This document shows, piece after piece, positions 8,840 through 23,320 of a stretch of 64,000 nt of DNA. The position numbers and the translations under genes are program-made. The first letter of the stretch is position 1, and every line of letters starts with the position of its first letter. The DNA is from Usitatibacter rugosus (GTDB lineage: Bacteria; Pseudomonadota; Gammaproteobacteria; Burkholderiales; Usitatibacteraceae): the NCBI RefSeq assembly GCF_013003965.1, contig NZ_CP053069.1:3007419-3071418 (forward strand), written 5' to 3'. Under the pieces are notes generated by a model that was given only the letters and a program-made list of their open reading frames with translations, was not told where the DNA came from and searched no databases.

Positions 8840-9899
8840 GCTTGGTGATCAGCGCGTCGCGCTCCGCATCCGCGAGATCCGAGGTGACCATCTCCGCGAC
8901 GAGTTCCTTGAACGTCGTCCGCGGCTTCCAACCGAGCACCTCGCGAGCCTTCGTCGCATCGCCGAGTAGCGACTCGACCTCCGTGGGTCGAAAGTAACGG
9001 GCATCGACGCACACGCGCTTCACGCCCTTGTCATCGACCGCGAGCTCATCCTTGCCCTCGCCCGACCAACGCAGCGTCATGCCGAGTTGCTCGGCCGCCG
9101 CATTCACGAAATCTCGAACGCTGTACTGCTCGCCGGTGGCGATCACGAAATCGTCGGGCTTCTCCTGCTGCAGCATCAGCCACTGGGCTTCGACGTAGTC
9201 GCGCGCATGCCCCCAATCCCGCTTCGCATCCAGGTTTCCCAGATACAAGCATTCCTCGAGGCCGAGCTTGATGCGAACGAGCGCGCGCGTGATCTTCCGC
9301 GTCACGAACGTCTCGCCACGCACCGGAGATTCATGGTTGAAGAGAATGCCGTTGCACGCAAAGATGCCGTAGGCCTCACGGTAGTTGACCGTGATCCAGT
9401 ACGAATAGACCTTGGCCACCGCATACGGAGAGCGCGGATAGAACGGAGTGGTCTCGCGTTGCGGGACCTCCTGCACCAGCCCGTACATCTCCGAGCTCGA
9501 GGCCTGGTAGAACCGCGTCTTCTTCTCCAGGCCGAGGATACGAATCCCTTCAAGGATCCGCAGCGCGCCCAGCGCATCCGAGTTGGCCGTGTATTCCGGC
9601 TCTTCGAAGCTCACCGCGACGTGGCTCTGCGCACCGAGGTTGTAGATCTCGTCCGGCTGCACCTGCTGGATCACGCGGATCAAGCTCATCGAATCCGTGA
9701 GGTCGCCGTGATGCAGGAAGAAGCGAACGCCCTTGTGGTGGCGATCCTGGTAGAGGTGATCGATCCGATCCGTATTGAAGAGCGAAGTGCGGCGCTTGAT
9801 GCCGTGCACGACGTAGCCCTTCGCGAGGAGAAACTCGGCGAGGTATGCCCCGTCCTGGCCGGTGATCCCGGTGATGAGCGCCACTTTCTGGGAGGGCAC
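8808..9899 (-). CDS. gmd: GDP-mannose 4,6-dehydratase
   Basis: A 363-residue NADP-dependent dehydratase that makes GDP-4-keto-6-deoxy-D-mannose from GDP-mannose. [19 protein letters not shown] is the diagnostic N-terminal dinucleotide-binding motif. [10 protein letters not shown], with the catalytic Ser/Thr-Glu pair, and [10 protein letters not shown], with Tyr-X3-Lys, complete the active site, and [17 protein letters not shown] follows as in characterised enzymes. Length is normal. It is the first gene of a minus-strand pair with fcl and diverges from the WecA-like gene across a 93-bp gap. GDP-mannose must come from genes elsewhere, since no manB/manC is present here. Confidence 0.95.
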   Translation of the reverse strand: MPSQKVALITGITGQDGAYLAEFLLAKGYVVHGIKRRTSLFNTDRIDHLYQDRHHKGVRFFLHHGDLTDSMSLIRVIQQVQPDEIYNLGAQSHVAVSFEEPEYTANSDALGALRILEGIRILGLEKKTRFYQASSSEMYGLVQEVPQRETTPFYPRSPYAVAKVYSYWITVNYREAYGIFACNGILFNHESPVRGETFVTRKITRALVRIKLGLEECLYLGNLDAKRDWGHARDYVEAQWLMLQQEKPDDFVIATGEQYSVRDFVNAAAEQLGMTLRWSGEGKDELAVDDKGVKRVCVDARYFRPTEVESLLGDATKAREVLGWKPRTTFKELVAEMVTSDLADAERDALITKHGYKHFSHRE

Positions 9900-9927
9900 G
9901 ATGGTTCTTCTGCTCGTTGGTCGCGGT

Positions 9928-9957
9928 GTGACCGGATTCTAACCCGACACGTATACT
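9928..9957 (+). promoter_or_regulatory. Candidate promoter for the WecA-like/phosphatase pair
   Basis: GTGACC (9928-9933) and TATACT (9952-9957) are separated by 18 bp in the 93-bp gap between divergent gmd and the WecA-like gene. TATACT matches five of six consensus bases. The start codon lies 35 bp downstream. Confidence 0.4.
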
Positions 9958-9992
9958 TCCAAGGAAACAAGGCGTCAGGGAAACGGAACACG

Positions 9993-11045
9993 ATGGTGGA
10001 GGCTTCACAACAACCATGGTTGTCGATCATCGCGGCAGTGATCATTTCGGCCGTGGGCACCCTGCTCTTCTCGCAACTCGCTCCGTCGCTGGGATTGGTT
10101 GACCATCCCGGCGGCCGCAAGGCGCACTTGCGGGCGGTTCCGCTGGTGGGAGGTCTCGCGATCTTCATCGCACTGATCGGCACCGCCTGGTTCACGGGGA
10201 TCGCGCGTCCGGCCGCCCCCTTCCTGGTAGCAATCACTCTCGTCGCCGCGGTCGGAGTCTGGGATGACTTCGCCGAGGTTTCCCCGCGCGTAAAGCTTGC
10301 CATCCAGATCGCCGCCGCCTGCCTGATGATCTGGGGCGCCGGCGTCGAGCTCCGCAGCGTGGGCGACCTCCTGGGATGGCGATCCATCGGGCTTTCTGCC
10401 TTCGCCATTCCGATGACGGTCTTCGCCGTCGTCGGTGTCATCAACGCCGTCAACATGATGGATGGCATGGATGGCCTGGGAGGATCGATCGCGGTCATCG
10501 CACTCGCCTGGTATGCCGCCGTCGCCGTGACCTCGGGATTGACCCTTCAGTGGGAGACGGCCCTCATCCTGGCGGGCGCGATCGCGGGCTTCCTGCTCTT
10601 CAATCTCCGCTTTCCGTGGCAGCCGCATGCGCGCGTATTCCTCGGCGACGCCGGCAGCCTGATGATCGGCTTCGCCCTCGGATGGTTCGCGATCGATCTC
10701 ACGCAAGGTCCGGGGCGCACGTTTCCGCCGATCGCGGCTCTCTGGGTCATCGTCCTTCCGCTCGCCGATTGCGTTTCCCTCATGACGCGGCGCCTCCGGG
10801 CGCGGCGCAGCCCCTTCGAGGCCGATCGGCAACACATTCATCACTACCTGCTGTCGCGCGGGTTCACTCATTCCCAGACACTGGGCATCCTCGTGCTCTT
10901 GTCCAGCGCGTTCGGAGCCGTGGGCTACTTCGGTTGGAGAATGGGCGTTCCGGAGCCGGTGCTCTTCTGGCCCTTCTTCTTCGGATACTTTGCCTACCAT
11001 TTCTGGATCACGCGGGAATGGAAACGGCTTGAAGCCGCCACGTGA
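9993..11045 (+). CDS. WecA/MraY-family undecaprenyl-phosphate sugar-1-phosphate transferase
   Basis: A 350-residue polytopic inner-membrane enzyme of about eleven helices. It probably starts a glycan by moving a HexNAc-1-phosphate from a UDP-sugar to undecaprenyl phosphate. Hallmarks are GLVDHPGGRKAH near residue 35, the Asp-rich NAVNMMDGMDGLGG, the FLGDAGSLMIGF loop, and the HIHH histidine motif in DRQHIHHYLLSRG that typifies WecA rather than MraY. The ATG at 9993 is chosen because the frame upstream lies antisense to gmd. It overlaps the phosphatase gene by GTGA. As the initiating enzyme it would feed the lipid carrier on which the local glycosyltransferases work. Confidence 0.87.
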   Translation: MVEASQQPWLSIIAAVIISAVGTLLFSQLAPSLGLVDHPGGRKAHLRAVPLVGGLAIFIALIGTAWFTGIARPAAPFLVAITLVAAVGVWDDFAEVSPRVKLAIQIAAACLMIWGAGVELRSVGDLLGWRSIGLSAFAIPMTVFAVVGVINAVNMMDGMDGLGGSIAVIALAWYAAVAVTSGLTLQWETALILAGAIAGFLLFNLRFPWQPHARVFLGDAGSLMIGFALGWFAIDLTQGPGRTFPPIAALWVIVLPLADCVSLMTRRLRARRSPFEADRQHIHHYLLSRGFTHSQTLGILVLLSSAFGAVGYFGWRMGVPEPVLFWPFFFGYFAYHFWITREWKRLEAAT

Positions 11046-11515
11046 TTCGCTCCATCCTGTTCGTCTGCACCGCCAACATTTGCCGATCCCCCACGGCTGA
11101 AGGCGTGCTGCGGAAGCTTCTGACGACTGCCGGCTTGGCGGACAGCGTCGCCATCGCATCCGCCGGCACGCACGACTATCACCTCGGCAAGCCGACATTC
11201 CCTCTCGCCATGGAAGTCGCCAAGCGCCGGGGGTACGACATCACAAGCCACGTCGCTCGTCAGCTCAAGGGAAACGACTTCGACGAGTACGACCTCATCC
11301 TCGCGATGGACGCTTCGCACCTCCGTTCGCTCAGGTCTATCGCACCAACGCGCTGCAAGCAGAAGATCGAGCTCTTCCTGGAGTACGGCGACAAATTCCA
11401 CGGCAAGGACGTGCCGGACCCGTACGGTGGAAAGCCCGAGGCGTTCGAACTCGCAATCGACATGATCGAAGACGGTTGCCGCGGGCTTGCGGACCTACTG
11501 GTTCGCGTTCGTTAG
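11042..11515 (+). CDS. Low-molecular-weight protein tyrosine phosphatase (Wzb-like)
   Basis: A 157-residue cytoplasmic phosphatase. The CX5R P-loop is at residues 9-15 (CTANICR) followed by Ser, and the general-acid Asp lies in the DPYGG motif near residue 124, so the catalytic set is complete. The GTG at 11042 overlaps the TGA of the WecA-like gene. In many polysaccharide systems such an enzyme dephosphorylates a tyrosine autokinase (Wzc) that governs chain export. No such kinase is visible here. Alternatively it could act on the sugar-transferase or on free phosphotyrosine proteins, or reduce arsenate as the related ArsC does. The polysaccharide role is inferred from position. Confidence 0.85.
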   Translation: MIRSILFVCTANICRSPTAEGVLRKLLTTAGLADSVAIASAGTHDYHLGKPTFPLAMEVAKRRGYDITSHVARQLKGNDFDEYDLILAMDASHLRSLRSIAPTRCKQKIELFLEYGDKFHGKDVPDPYGGKPEAFELAIDMIEDGCRGLADLLVRVR

Positions 11516-11549
11516 GGAATCTTCCTGACTCTGGCCTGTCAACGCAGGC

Positions 11550-13394
11550 ATGAAAACATCCGCGCGCCTGGGCTTCGCCGCCCTGCTCCTCTTCGCGACC
11601 GGCCTCACCGCCGCCGCCCCCCTCGTCACACCGCGCCTCGTCGCTGAAGGCCTCACCCAGCCCGTCGCCATCGCGCACCCCGGCGACGGAACGGGACGCC
11701 TCTTCATCGTCGAGAAAGTCGGGCGCATCCAGATCTTGCAAAACGGCGCTGTACTTCCTACTCCATTCCTGGACATCAGCCCGCGCGTGAGCACGTCGGG
11801 CGAGCGCGGCCTTCTGGGCCTGGCGTTCGATCCGAACTACGAGAACAACGGCCGCTTCTTCGTTTACTACGCGCGCATCGAGGATGGGGCGCTGCGCGTC
11901 TCCAGCTTCACCAACCGGCCGGGCGTGCCCAACCAGGCCGATCCGGATTCCGAGCAATCGCTGCTCACGATCGCGCATCCGGGAGCCGACAACCACAACG
12001 GCGGCCAGCTCGCCTTCGGCCCGGATGGCTTCCTTTATATCGGCACGGGCGACGGCGGCGGCAGCGGCGATCCGAACAACAACGCCCAGTCGGACGGCAG
12101 CCTGCTCGGCAAGATCCTCCGCCTCGACGTGACGCGCGCCCAGGCCTCCCCGGAGATCTGGGCCAAGGGCCTGCGCAATCCCTGGCGCTTCAGCTTCGAC
12201 CGCGGCACGGGCGACCTCTACATCGGCGACGTGGGCCAGAACCGCTTCGAGGAGGTGAACTACGCCGCGGCCGGAACCGGCAACGGCCGCAACTACGGCT
12301 GGCGCGTCATCGAGGGGAACGCCTGCTTCAACCCGCCCACGAGCTGCTTCCTGGCCGGGGCCACGGGCCCGGTCCTCACGTACGGCCACGACATGGGCCA
12401 GTCGATCACCGGCGGGTACGTCTACCGGGGCTTCAAGAGCCGCGACCTCTACGGCTACTACATCTACGGCGATTTCGTGAGCAACCGCATCTGGGCGGCG
12501 CGCCAGACCCAAGGCGGCTGGGTGACCGAGCAGATCATCGGCCCCGGCGCGGGTCCCGACGGCATCAGCAGCTTCGGCGAGGACGAGGCCGGCGAGCTCT
12601 ACGTCGCGAGCTACAACACCGGGCGCCTCTACGCGCTGGAAGGCTCGGCCACGGCGCGCTTCCAGCAGGGCACGATCTCCGGGCTGTGGTGGAACCCCGC
12701 CGAGTCCGGCTGGGGCGTGCAGTTCACCCACCGCGGCGACGTGGTCTTCGCGACGATCTACAACTACGGTCCGGACGGGCAGCCCAAGTGGTACATCGCT
12801 TCGGATTGCCACCGGGTGCCGGCATCCGCCGCCGTGCCGCTGCAGTGCTCCGGGGATCTCTACGAGGTCCAGGGCCCGCGCTACTTCGGCGTGCCGTTCG
12901 ATCCGTCGGCCGTGCATTCCACCGCCGTCGGCCGGATCAACGTCAAGGCGTTCGATACCGAGCACGTGCAGCTGGTGTTCAACGTCGGCAGCATCACCCG
13001 CGACGTGGCACTGCAGCGCAACGTGTTCCGCGATCGTGCCGTGGCGTTGCAGACGGACTACACCGACCTCTACTACAACTCGGCGGAGCCCGGCTGGGGC
13101 GTCACGATCTCGAACCAGGGCGATGTCTTCTTCGTCGCCTGGTACGTGTATGACGAAACCGGCCACCCGCAGTGGTTCATCGCCTCGTCGTGCAACGTGA
13201 CGGGTAACGGCTGCGCGGGCACGCTCTACAAGGTGACCGGCCCGCCGCTCGCGTCGAACTTCGACACCTCGCAGGTCGTGAGCACGCCCGTGGGCAACAT
13301 CACGCTCGCGTTCGACAACGCGAACGACGCGACCCTGAGCTACACGGTGAACGGCGTCTCGGGAACGAAGCGCATCTCGCGCTTCGAGTTCTAG
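11550..13394 (+). CDS. Secreted PQQ-dependent sugar dehydrogenase-like protein with two C-terminal repeats
   Basis: A 614-residue exported protein. A signal peptide of about 22 residues is followed by a six-bladed propeller (residues about 25-365) of the soluble glucose/sorbosone dehydrogenase family. Evidence includes [30 protein letters not shown], the catalytic-His region [29 protein letters not shown] and [12 protein letters not shown]. These enzymes oxidise sugars in the periplasm with PQQ. Residues about 370-495 and 502-614 form two related repeats with WWN-x-AESGWG / YYN-x-AEPGWG starts and a PxWYIAS/PxWFIAS motif. The same unit occurs in the secreted protein at 39390-41183. It stands alone, 34 bp after the phosphatase gene. 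The repeats may aid surface or carbohydrate attachment, but that is a guess. Confidence 0.8.
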   Translation: MKTSARLGFAALLLFATGLTAAAPLVTPRLVAEGLTQPVAIAHPGDGTGRLFIVEKVGRIQILQNGAVLPTPFLDISPRVSTSGERGLLGLAFDPNYENNGRFFVYYARIEDGALRVSSFTNRPGVPNQADPDSEQSLLTIAHPGADNHNGGQLAFGPDGFLYIGTGDGGGSGDPNNNAQSDGSLLGKILRLDVTRAQASPEIWAKGLRNPWRFSFDRGTGDLYIGDVGQNRFEEVNYAAAGTGNGRNYGWRVIEGNACFNPPTSCFLAGATGPVLTYGHDMGQSITGGYVYRGFKSRDLYGYYIYGDFVSNRIWAARQTQGGWVTEQIIGPGAGPDGISSFGEDEAGELYVASYNTGRLYALEGSATARFQQGTISGLWWNPAESGWGVQFTHRGDVVFATIYNYGPDGQPKWYIASDCHRVPASAAVPLQCSGDLYEVQGPRYFGVPFDPSAVHSTAVGRINVKAFDTEHVQLVFNVGSITRDVALQRNVFRDRAVALQTDYTDLYYNSAEPGWGVTISNQGDVFFVAWYVYDETGHPQWFIASSCNVTGNGCAGTLYKVTGPPLASNFDTSQVVSTPVGNITLAFDNANDATLSYTVNGVSGTKRISRFEF

Positions 13395-14146
13395 GCCGGC
13401 TTCGCCTTCTTGCGCCCGGCAGCCATGCGCTGCCGGTGCGCCTCGTACAGGCACACGCCGCTCGCCACGGAGACGTTCAGGCTCTCCACCGTCCCGTTCA
13501 TGGGGATGGAGACCAGGCTGTCGCAGGTCTCGGCGGTGAGCCTTCTGAGGCCCTCGCCCTCCGCACCCAGCACGATGCCGAGCGCGCCTTCCAGCTTCGA
13601 GTCGTAGATCGAGGCGCCGGCCTCGTCGTCCGTGCCCACGAGCCAGATGCCGCGGTCCTTCAAGTCGCGCATGGTGCGCGCGAGGTTGGTCACCACGATG
13701 TAGGGCACGGTCTCCGAGGCCCCCGACGAGACCTTGATGGCCGCCATCGTGAGCCCGACGGCGCGATCCTTCGGCGCGATGACGGCGTGGGCACCGACCC
13801 CGTCGGCCACGCGCAAGCAGGCCCCGAGGTTGTGCGGGTCCGTTACGCCGTCCAGCAAGAGGAGCAGCGGCGGATCCTGGAGATCCTCCAGCACATCCTC
13901 GATGAACTGCGGCATGTGGAGATCCTCGGCCTGGGCGACCACGCCCTGGTGGCGCGTGCCGCCGCTCATGCCGTCGAGGCGCTTGGCATCGACCGTGAGG
14001 ACCCGGACGCCCACCTTCTCGGCCAGCGCCCGCAGCTCCTTCGCGCGGGCGTCCTTCCGTTCGGCATCCATGAAAATCTCGCGGACGCTCTCCGGCTTCA
14101 CCCGGAGGCGGCTCTTCACGGCGTGGAACCCGGCCAGCATCTTCAC
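13391..14146 (-). CDS. rlmB: 23S rRNA (guanosine-2251-2'-O)-methyltransferase
   Basis: A 251-residue SPOUT/TrmH-family methyltransferase that uses S-adenosylmethionine to 2'-O-methylate G2251 of 23S rRNA. The N-terminal substrate-binding domain starts with [10 protein letters not shown]. The knotted catalytic domain shows [30 protein letters not shown] and [18 protein letters not shown], the three SPOUT motifs with the invariant Asn and Arg. The start overlaps the rnr stop by 4 bp, an arrangement also known from the E. coli rnr-rlmB operon. The 3-prime end overlaps the convergent dehydrogenase gene by 4 bp. Confidence 0.95.
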   Translation of the reverse strand: MKMLAGFHAVKSRLRVKPESVREIFMDAERKDARAKELRALAEKVGVRVLTVDAKRLDGMSGGTRHQGVVAQAEDLHMPQFIEDVLEDLQDPPLLLLLDGVTDPHNLGACLRVADGVGAHAVIAPKDRAVGLTMAAIKVSSGASETVPYIVVTNLARTMRDLKDRGIWLVGTDDEAGASIYDSKLEGALGIVLGAEGEGLRRLTAETCDSLVSIPMNGTVESLNVSVASGVCLYEAHRQRMAAGRKKAKPA

Positions 14147-16374
14147 TTGTATTTCCCCTGGTGCTTCTTGGCTTTCTTGTCGATGTCGCGGGGCTTCGGT
14201 GCTTTCTCCGCTTTGCCCATGGACGTGACGGCCGGCACGGGCTGCCCGACCAACGTGAAGTCGATCTTCGCCGCCTCGATGTCCACGCGAACCACCTTGA
14301 TGCGGACGTGGCCGCCCAATTGGTACTTCACGCCCGAGCGCTCGCCCTTCAGCGTGTGGCGCGCCTGGTCGTACGTGAAGTAGTCCTGGCCGAGGTCGGA
14401 GATGTGCACCAGGCCGTCGACGAACATCTCGTCCAGCGTGACGAAGAGGCCGAAGTTGGTGACGCCGCTGATGGTGCCCTCGAACTCGTCGCCCACGTGG
14501 TCCTGCATGTAGTAGGACTTGAGCCAGTTCTCGACGTCGCGCGTGGCTTCATCCGCCCGGCGCTCGGTCTCGGAGCAGTGGTTGCCGATCGCGTGCCAGT
14601 CCGGCTCCTCGTAGAGCTTCTTCTTCAGCACGGACTTGATGCCGCGGTGTACGAGAAGGTCCGGATAGCGGCGGATCGGCGAGGTGAAGTGCGCGTACGC
14701 CTCGTACGCCAGGCCGAAGTGGCCGACGTTCTCCGGGCTGTACACCGCTTGCCGGAGCGAACGCAGCATCACCGTCTGCAGGAGGCTCGCGAAGGGCTTG
14801 CCCTTGATGCGCGAGAGGAGCTGCTGGTAGTCCTTGGCTTGCGGCTCGTCGCCGCCGGCCAGCGACAGTGCGAAGTCCTTCAGCATCGAACGGAGCGCCT
14901 CCAGCTTCTCAGGCGTCGGGCCTTCGTGGATGCGGTAGAGCGTGGGCTGGCCGTTCTCCTGCAGGAAGTCCGAAGCGCAGACGTTGGCCGCGAGCATGCA
15001 CTCCTCGATCAGGCGATGCGCGTCGTTCCTCTGCACGCGCACGATCTTCTCGATCTTGCCCTTGTCGTCGAAGATCATCTGCGTCTCGACCGAATCGAAG
15101 TCGATGGCGCCACGCTGGTTGCGCGACCCGAGCAACGATTTGTAGAGACCGTAGAGCGTCTCCAGCGACGGAACCAATGCGGCTTCCACCGGCGGATCGG
15201 CCTCGCGGCCCTCGAGAACAGCGGCGACGCGCGTGTACGTGAGGCGCGCCTTCGAGTGGATCACCCCCGGGTAGAACGAGTACTTCTTGAGCGAGCCGCT
15301 GGGCAGGATTTCCATCTCGCACACCATCACGAGGCGGTCGACCTTCGGCTTCAGCGAGCAGAGCTCGTTGGACAGCGCCTCCGGCAACATCGGGATCACG
15401 CGGCGCGGGAAGTACACGGAGTTGCCGCGTTCGCGCGCTTCCTTGTCGAGCGCGTCGCCGGGCTTCACGTAGTGGCTCACGTCGGCGATCGCGACCCAGA
15501 GCTTCCAGCCCTTGGCGATCTTCTCGGCGTAGACCGCGTCGTCGAAGTCGCGGGCCGTCTCGCCGTCGATGGTGACGAAATCGAGATCGCGGAGGTCCTT
15601 GCGGCCCTTGAGATCCGATGCCGGCACCGTCGCGGGAAACAGCGACGCGGCCTTCTCGACCGAGGCGGGGAATTCATGCGGCAGGTCGTGCTTGCGCAGC
15701 GCGATCTCGATCTCCATCCCCGGGTCGGCGTAGTTGCCGAGCACCTCGATCACGCGGCCGATGGGCTCGGCGTTCTTGGTGGGCTGGGAGAGGATCTCGG
15801 CCACGACGACCTGCCCTGCCTTCGCGGGCAACGAGCCCTCGGGCGTGATCAGGATGTCCTGGGAGAGGCGCTTGTTCTCGGCGATCACGAACATCACGCC
15901 GTGCTCGATGAAGAGCCGGCCGACCACCTTGCTGTTGGCTCTCTCGAGCACCTCCACGATCGAGCCCTCGCGCCGGCCCTTGCGGTCGAAGCCGGTCACG
16001 CGGGCGAGCGCGATGTCGCCGTGCAGCACCGTGTGCATCTGCTTGGGGCCGAGGAAGAGGTCGTCGGTGCCGTCCTCGGGCTGGAGGAAGCCGAAGCCGT
16101 CGGGGTGGCCGATGACCTTGCCCTTGATGAGGCCGGCCTTGTCGGCGATGACGAGGAGGCCGCGGCGGTTGCGATGGATCTGGCCGTCGCGCTCCATGGC
16201 GGCGATACGCCGTCCGGCGCCTTCGCGCTCCTCGGGGGCGACCCCCAGCTTTTCGAGGATCTGCTCCTCGGTCATGGGGACGCCGGCTTCCTCGAGGACG
16301 CCGAGCATCTGCTCGCGCTCGGGGATCGGGAAGGGGTGGTTCTGGGCCTGCAGGCCTTTGGTTTTTCTAGACAA
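14143..16374 (-). CDS. rnr: Ribonuclease R
   Basis: A 743-residue processive 3-prime to 5-prime exoribonuclease that degrades structured RNA and takes part in rRNA and mRNA quality control. Domain order is an N-terminal winged helix (about residues 17-75), cold-shock RNA-binding domains ([19 protein letters not shown]), the catalytic RNB domain with [10 protein letters not shown] and [16 protein letters not shown] (metal-binding Asp residues), [16 protein letters not shown], and an S1 domain ([20 protein letters not shown]). A short basic tail ends the protein. Initiation is at TTG 16374, preceded by AGAGAGAA, and this codon lies in the promoter of the divergent tRNA-Leu gene. It is operonic with rlmB. 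Confidence 0.95.
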   Translation of the reverse strand: MSRKTKGLQAQNHPFPIPEREQMLGVLEEAGVPMTEEQILEKLGVAPEEREGAGRRIAAMERDGQIHRNRRGLLVIADKAGLIKGKVIGHPDGFGFLQPEDGTDDLFLGPKQMHTVLHGDIALARVTGFDRKGRREGSIVEVLERANSKVVGRLFIEHGVMFVIAENKRLSQDILITPEGSLPAKAGQVVVAEILSQPTKNAEPIGRVIEVLGNYADPGMEIEIALRKHDLPHEFPASVEKAASLFPATVPASDLKGRKDLRDLDFVTIDGETARDFDDAVYAEKIAKGWKLWVAIADVSHYVKPGDALDKEARERGNSVYFPRRVIPMLPEALSNELCSLKPKVDRLVMVCEMEILPSGSLKKYSFYPGVIHSKARLTYTRVAAVLEGREADPPVEAALVPSLETLYGLYKSLLGSRNQRGAIDFDSVETQMIFDDKGKIEKIVRVQRNDAHRLIEECMLAANVCASDFLQENGQPTLYRIHEGPTPEKLEALRSMLKDFALSLAGGDEPQAKDYQQLLSRIKGKPFASLLQTVMLRSLRQAVYSPENVGHFGLAYEAYAHFTSPIRRYPDLLVHRGIKSVLKKKLYEEPDWHAIGNHCSETERRADEATRDVENWLKSYYMQDHVGDEFEGTISGVTNFGLFVTLDEMFVDGLVHISDLGQDYFTYDQARHTLKGERSGVKYQLGGHVRIKVVRVDIEAAKIDFTLVGQPVPAVTSMGKAEKAPKPRDIDKKAKKHQGKYK

Positions 16375-16396
16375 TATTCTCTCTAATCGGTAAAAT
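16368..16396 (+). promoter_or_regulatory. Promoter of tRNA-Leu(CAG)
   Basis: TAGACA (16368-16373) and TAAAAT (16391-16396) are separated by exactly 17 bp, each one or two bases from consensus. Transcription would begin near 16403, about 11 bp before the mature tRNA. The -35 hexamer overlaps the TTG start codon of the divergent rnr gene. Confidence 0.6.
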
Positions 16397-16413
16397 TACG
16401 GGTTCAAAACAGT

Positions 16414-16498
16414 GCCCGGATGGCGGAATTGGTAGACGCACCAGTTTCAGGTACTGGCGGGTAACACCGTGGAGGTTCGAGTCCTCTTCCGGGCACCA
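16414..16498 (+). tRNA. tRNA-Leu (anticodon CAG)
   Basis: An 85-nt type II tRNA. The acceptor stem GCCCGGA (16414-16420) pairs perfectly with TCCGGGC (16488-16494), followed by discriminator A and an encoded CCA. The D-arm TGGCGGAATTGGTAGACGCA is typical of leucine tRNAs. The anticodon stem CCAGT/ACTGG holds the loop TTCAGGT, giving anticodon CAG for CUG codons. A variable arm and the T-loop GGTTCGAGTCC are present. It appears to be a single gene with its own promoter. Confidence 0.97.
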
Positions 16499-16520
16499 GT
16501 TTATTTCTTCGTGGGGCTTA

Positions 16521-21045
<4,525 letters not shown>

Positions 21046-21047
21046 GG

Positions 21048-21233
21048 TCACCACACCAGCAGGAAGAGGATCAGCCCCACGAGCATCGACGTGAGGCCCG
21101 CGAAGCGGATCTGCCCGTCGGACATCTCCGTGAAGCGCTTGAAGGCCTCGCGCCATACCTTGGGGAAGGCGAACGGCAGGAGTCCTTCCAGCACGAGCAT
21201 GAGTGCAAAGGCCGCGAACAGGACTTCGGTCAC
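21048..21233 (-). CDS. DUF2065 family small membrane protein
   Basis: A 61-residue protein with two hydrophobic helices, [20 protein letters not shown] and [18 protein letters not shown], separated by the basic loop [14 protein letters not shown]. This is the DUF2065 (YjeT-like) pattern, and the position between hflC and hisZ is the conserved location in betaproteobacteria. The GTG start overlaps the hflC stop as GTGA. It is probably an inner-membrane protein. Its function is unknown, though co-occurrence with HflKC suggests a role near that complex. Confidence 0.88.
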   Translation of the reverse strand: MTEVLFAAFALMLVLEGLLPFAFPKVWREAFKRFTEMSDGQIRFAGLTSMLVGLILFLLVW

Positions 21234-22105
21234 TTGCCGCGGCCGGGATTCTTGAGGTACTTGAAGAAGTCCGAGCTGGGGTCGAGGACCATCACGTCGC
21301 TCTTCGAGCGAAGCGTCTGGCGGTAGGCGTCGAGGCTGCGATAGAAGCTGTAGAACTCCGGGTTCTTGCCGTAGGCCTCGGAGTAGATGCGGGCGGCGAG
21401 CGCGTCGCCCTCGCCCTTCACGCGCTGGGCATCGCGATACGCCTCGGCCACGATCACCTGGCGCTGGCGGTCGGCCTCGGCCTTGATCTTCTCGCCTTCG
21501 GCTTGTCCGGTGGCGCGAAGCTCGTTGGCGACGCGCTTCCGCTCCGACTCCATGCGGCGATACACGTCCGAGGAGATCTCCGGCACGAGGTCCACGCGCT
21601 TGAGGCGCACATCCACGACCTCGACGCCGATCCCTTTCACGTCCTTGTCGACCTTGTCGGCGACGGTGCTCATGATGCTTTCGCGCTGTCCCGAGACCAC
21701 CTCGTGCACGGTGCGCTTGGCGAATTCCGCCCGCAGCGCATCGTTCACCGTCTGCGAGATGCGTGCCTCGGCGGCGATCGGATCGCCACGCACCGACACA
21801 TAGAACTGGCGCACGTCGATCACGCGCCACTTCACGAAGGAATCGACCAGCACGTTCTTGTTCTCGGACGTGAGGAAGCGTTCGGCGTCGCGCGAATCGA
21901 GCGTCTGGATGCGCGTGTCGTACATGCGCACGTTCTGCAGCACCGGGACCATGAAGTACAGGCCCGGATCGGTGATCACGGAGACCACTTCACCCAGCTG
22001 GAACTTGATGGCGGCCTTGCGCTGGTCGACCGTGTAGAGGCTCATCGCGAGCGCGAGCGCCACGATGATGGCGCCCATGGCGACGAATGCGGTGGAGCGT
22101 TTCAT
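21230..22105 (-). CDS. hflC: HflC, SPFH-domain modulator of FtsH protease
   Basis: A 291-residue protein with one N-terminal membrane anchor ([20 protein letters not shown]) and a periplasmic SPFH/band-7 domain from about residue 25 ([16 protein letters not shown]). A helical stretch rich in Glu/Arg/Lys (residues about 180-250) drives ring assembly. With HflK it forms a large cage around FtsH and restrains degradation of membrane proteins. It is coupled to hflK by a 4-bp overlap. Length and end ([10 protein letters not shown]) are typical. Confidence 0.95.
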   Translation of the reverse strand: MKRSTAFVAMGAIIVALALAMSLYTVDQRKAAIKFQLGEVVSVITDPGLYFMVPVLQNVRMYDTRIQTLDSRDAERFLTSENKNVLVDSFVKWRVIDVRQFYVSVRGDPIAAEARISQTVNDALRAEFAKRTVHEVVSGQRESIMSTVADKVDKDVKGIGVEVVDVRLKRVDLVPEISSDVYRRMESERKRVANELRATGQAEGEKIKAEADRQRQVIVAEAYRDAQRVKGEGDALAARIYSEAYGKNPEFYSFYRSLDAYRQTLRSKSDVMVLDPSSDFFKYLKNPGRGK

Positions 22106-23295
22106 CGTCCCCCCTCCCGGTCACGGCTGCGAATGCCTTCGCGGCGCGACGGCTCGGGCACCACCGGCGCCGGCACCACGGCCGGCTCGGTGGCGCTGGT
22201 CTTGGGCAGCGTTTCGGTGGACGACGAGGTCGGCCCCGTGATCTGCATCAGGCGATCGAGCGGCAGGTAAAGCAGGTTGTTACCCGCCTTCTGGTCGATG
22301 ATCACCTTGCTCGTGTTGGTGAGGACCTGCTGCAGGGTCTCGATGTACATGCGCTCGCGCGTGACCGCGGGAGCCTTCTCGTACTCGGAGAGCACGCTCT
22401 TGAAGCGCGCGCTGTCGCCCTGTGCGGTCGCGACGGCTTGCTGCTTGTAGCCGGCCGCTTCCTCGAAGAGGCGCGCGGCAACACCACGGGCCTTGGGCAC
22501 CACGTCGTTGGCGTACGCCTGGCCTTCGTTCTTGAAGCGCTCGCGGTCCTGGCCGGCACGCACGGCATCGTCGAACGACGCCTGCACCTGCTCGGGGGCC
22601 TGCACGCTCTGCAGCGACACGGTGGTGACGTTGATGCCGGTCTTGTACCGGTCGAGGATCTGCTGCATCAAGACCTTCACGCGGGCGGCGACTTCGCTGC
22701 GGCCCTGGTTCAGCACGAAGTCCATCTTGCTCTTGCCGACCACCTCGCGAATCGCGGTCTCGGCGGCCTGGAGCACGTTGTCCTTCGGGCGGTTGTTGTT
22801 GAAGAGGTAGTCCTCGGGGCTCTTCAGCGTGTACTGGATGGCGAACTGCACGTCGACGATGTTCTCGTCGTCCGTGAGCATCAGCGCTTCCTGCGGCTGC
22901 TTGTTCTTGGGGTTGCCGCGGTAGCCGACCTCGACGGTGTTCACCTCGGAGACGTTGACGACCTCCACGGCTTCGACCGGATAGGGAACGTGCCAGCGCG
23001 GGCCGGGCATCGTGGTCTCGAGGTACTTGCCCAGGCGCAGCACGACGCCGCGGCGGCCTTCGTCCACGATGTAGAAGCCGCTCGCGAGCCACACGGCGAT
23101 GATCAGCAGGACGATGAAGATGAGCGTCCCGCCGAACATGGCGTTGCCGTTGAGGCCGGAGGGAGGGCCGCCGGCAGGCGTGCGTCGTCCGCCGAAGAGA
23201 CCCGCGAACTTCTGCTGGATCTTCCTCAGGATTTCATCGAGGTCGGGCGGACCTTCGTTGTTCTTCTTGCCCCACGGGGGCTCGTTCGGCGGCAT
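22102..23295 (-). CDS. hflK: HflK, SPFH-domain modulator of FtsH protease
   Basis: A 397-residue partner of HflC. The N-terminus MPPNEPPWGKKNNEGPPDLD leads to LDEILRKIQQKFAGLFGG, then a membrane helix (GTLIFIVLLIIAVWLASGFY) and the band-7 domain (VDEGRRGVVLRLGKYLET). A coiled C-terminal region and a Pro/Thr-rich tail follow. I start at the ATG at 23295, because the longer frame adds 39 residues antisense to no known domain and reaches into the hflX end. It lies 25 bp after hflX in the hfq-hflX-hflK-hflC series. Acts at the inner membrane with FtsH. Confidence 0.95.
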   Translation of the reverse strand: MPPNEPPWGKKNNEGPPDLDEILRKIQQKFAGLFGGRRTPAGGPPSGLNGNAMFGGTLIFIVLLIIAVWLASGFYIVDEGRRGVVLRLGKYLETTMPGPRWHVPYPVEAVEVVNVSEVNTVEVGYRGNPKNKQPQEALMLTDDENIVDVQFAIQYTLKSPEDYLFNNNRPKDNVLQAAETAIREVVGKSKMDFVLNQGRSEVAARVKVLMQQILDRYKTGINVTTVSLQSVQAPEQVQASFDDAVRAGQDRERFKNEGQAYANDVVPKARGVAARLFEEAAGYKQQAVATAQGDSARFKSVLSEYEKAPAVTRERMYIETLQQVLTNTSKVIIDQKAGNNLLYLPLDRLMQITGPTSSSTETLPKTSATEPAVVPAPVVPEPSRREGIRSRDREGGR

Positions 23296-23320
23296 GGATA
23301 TTCCGGAAGCGAGGGGTTTT

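Noticed and set aside
11337-13454. A 705-codon minus-strand frame opposite the sugar dehydrogenase gene.
   Set aside because: It is antisense to a gene with a signal peptide and propeller motifs, and its composition is a shadow of GC-rich codons.
14161-16386. A 741-codon open frame on the plus strand opposite rnr.
   Set aside because: It mirrors rnr codon positions, has no family motif, and is a typical antisense shadow in GC-rich DNA.
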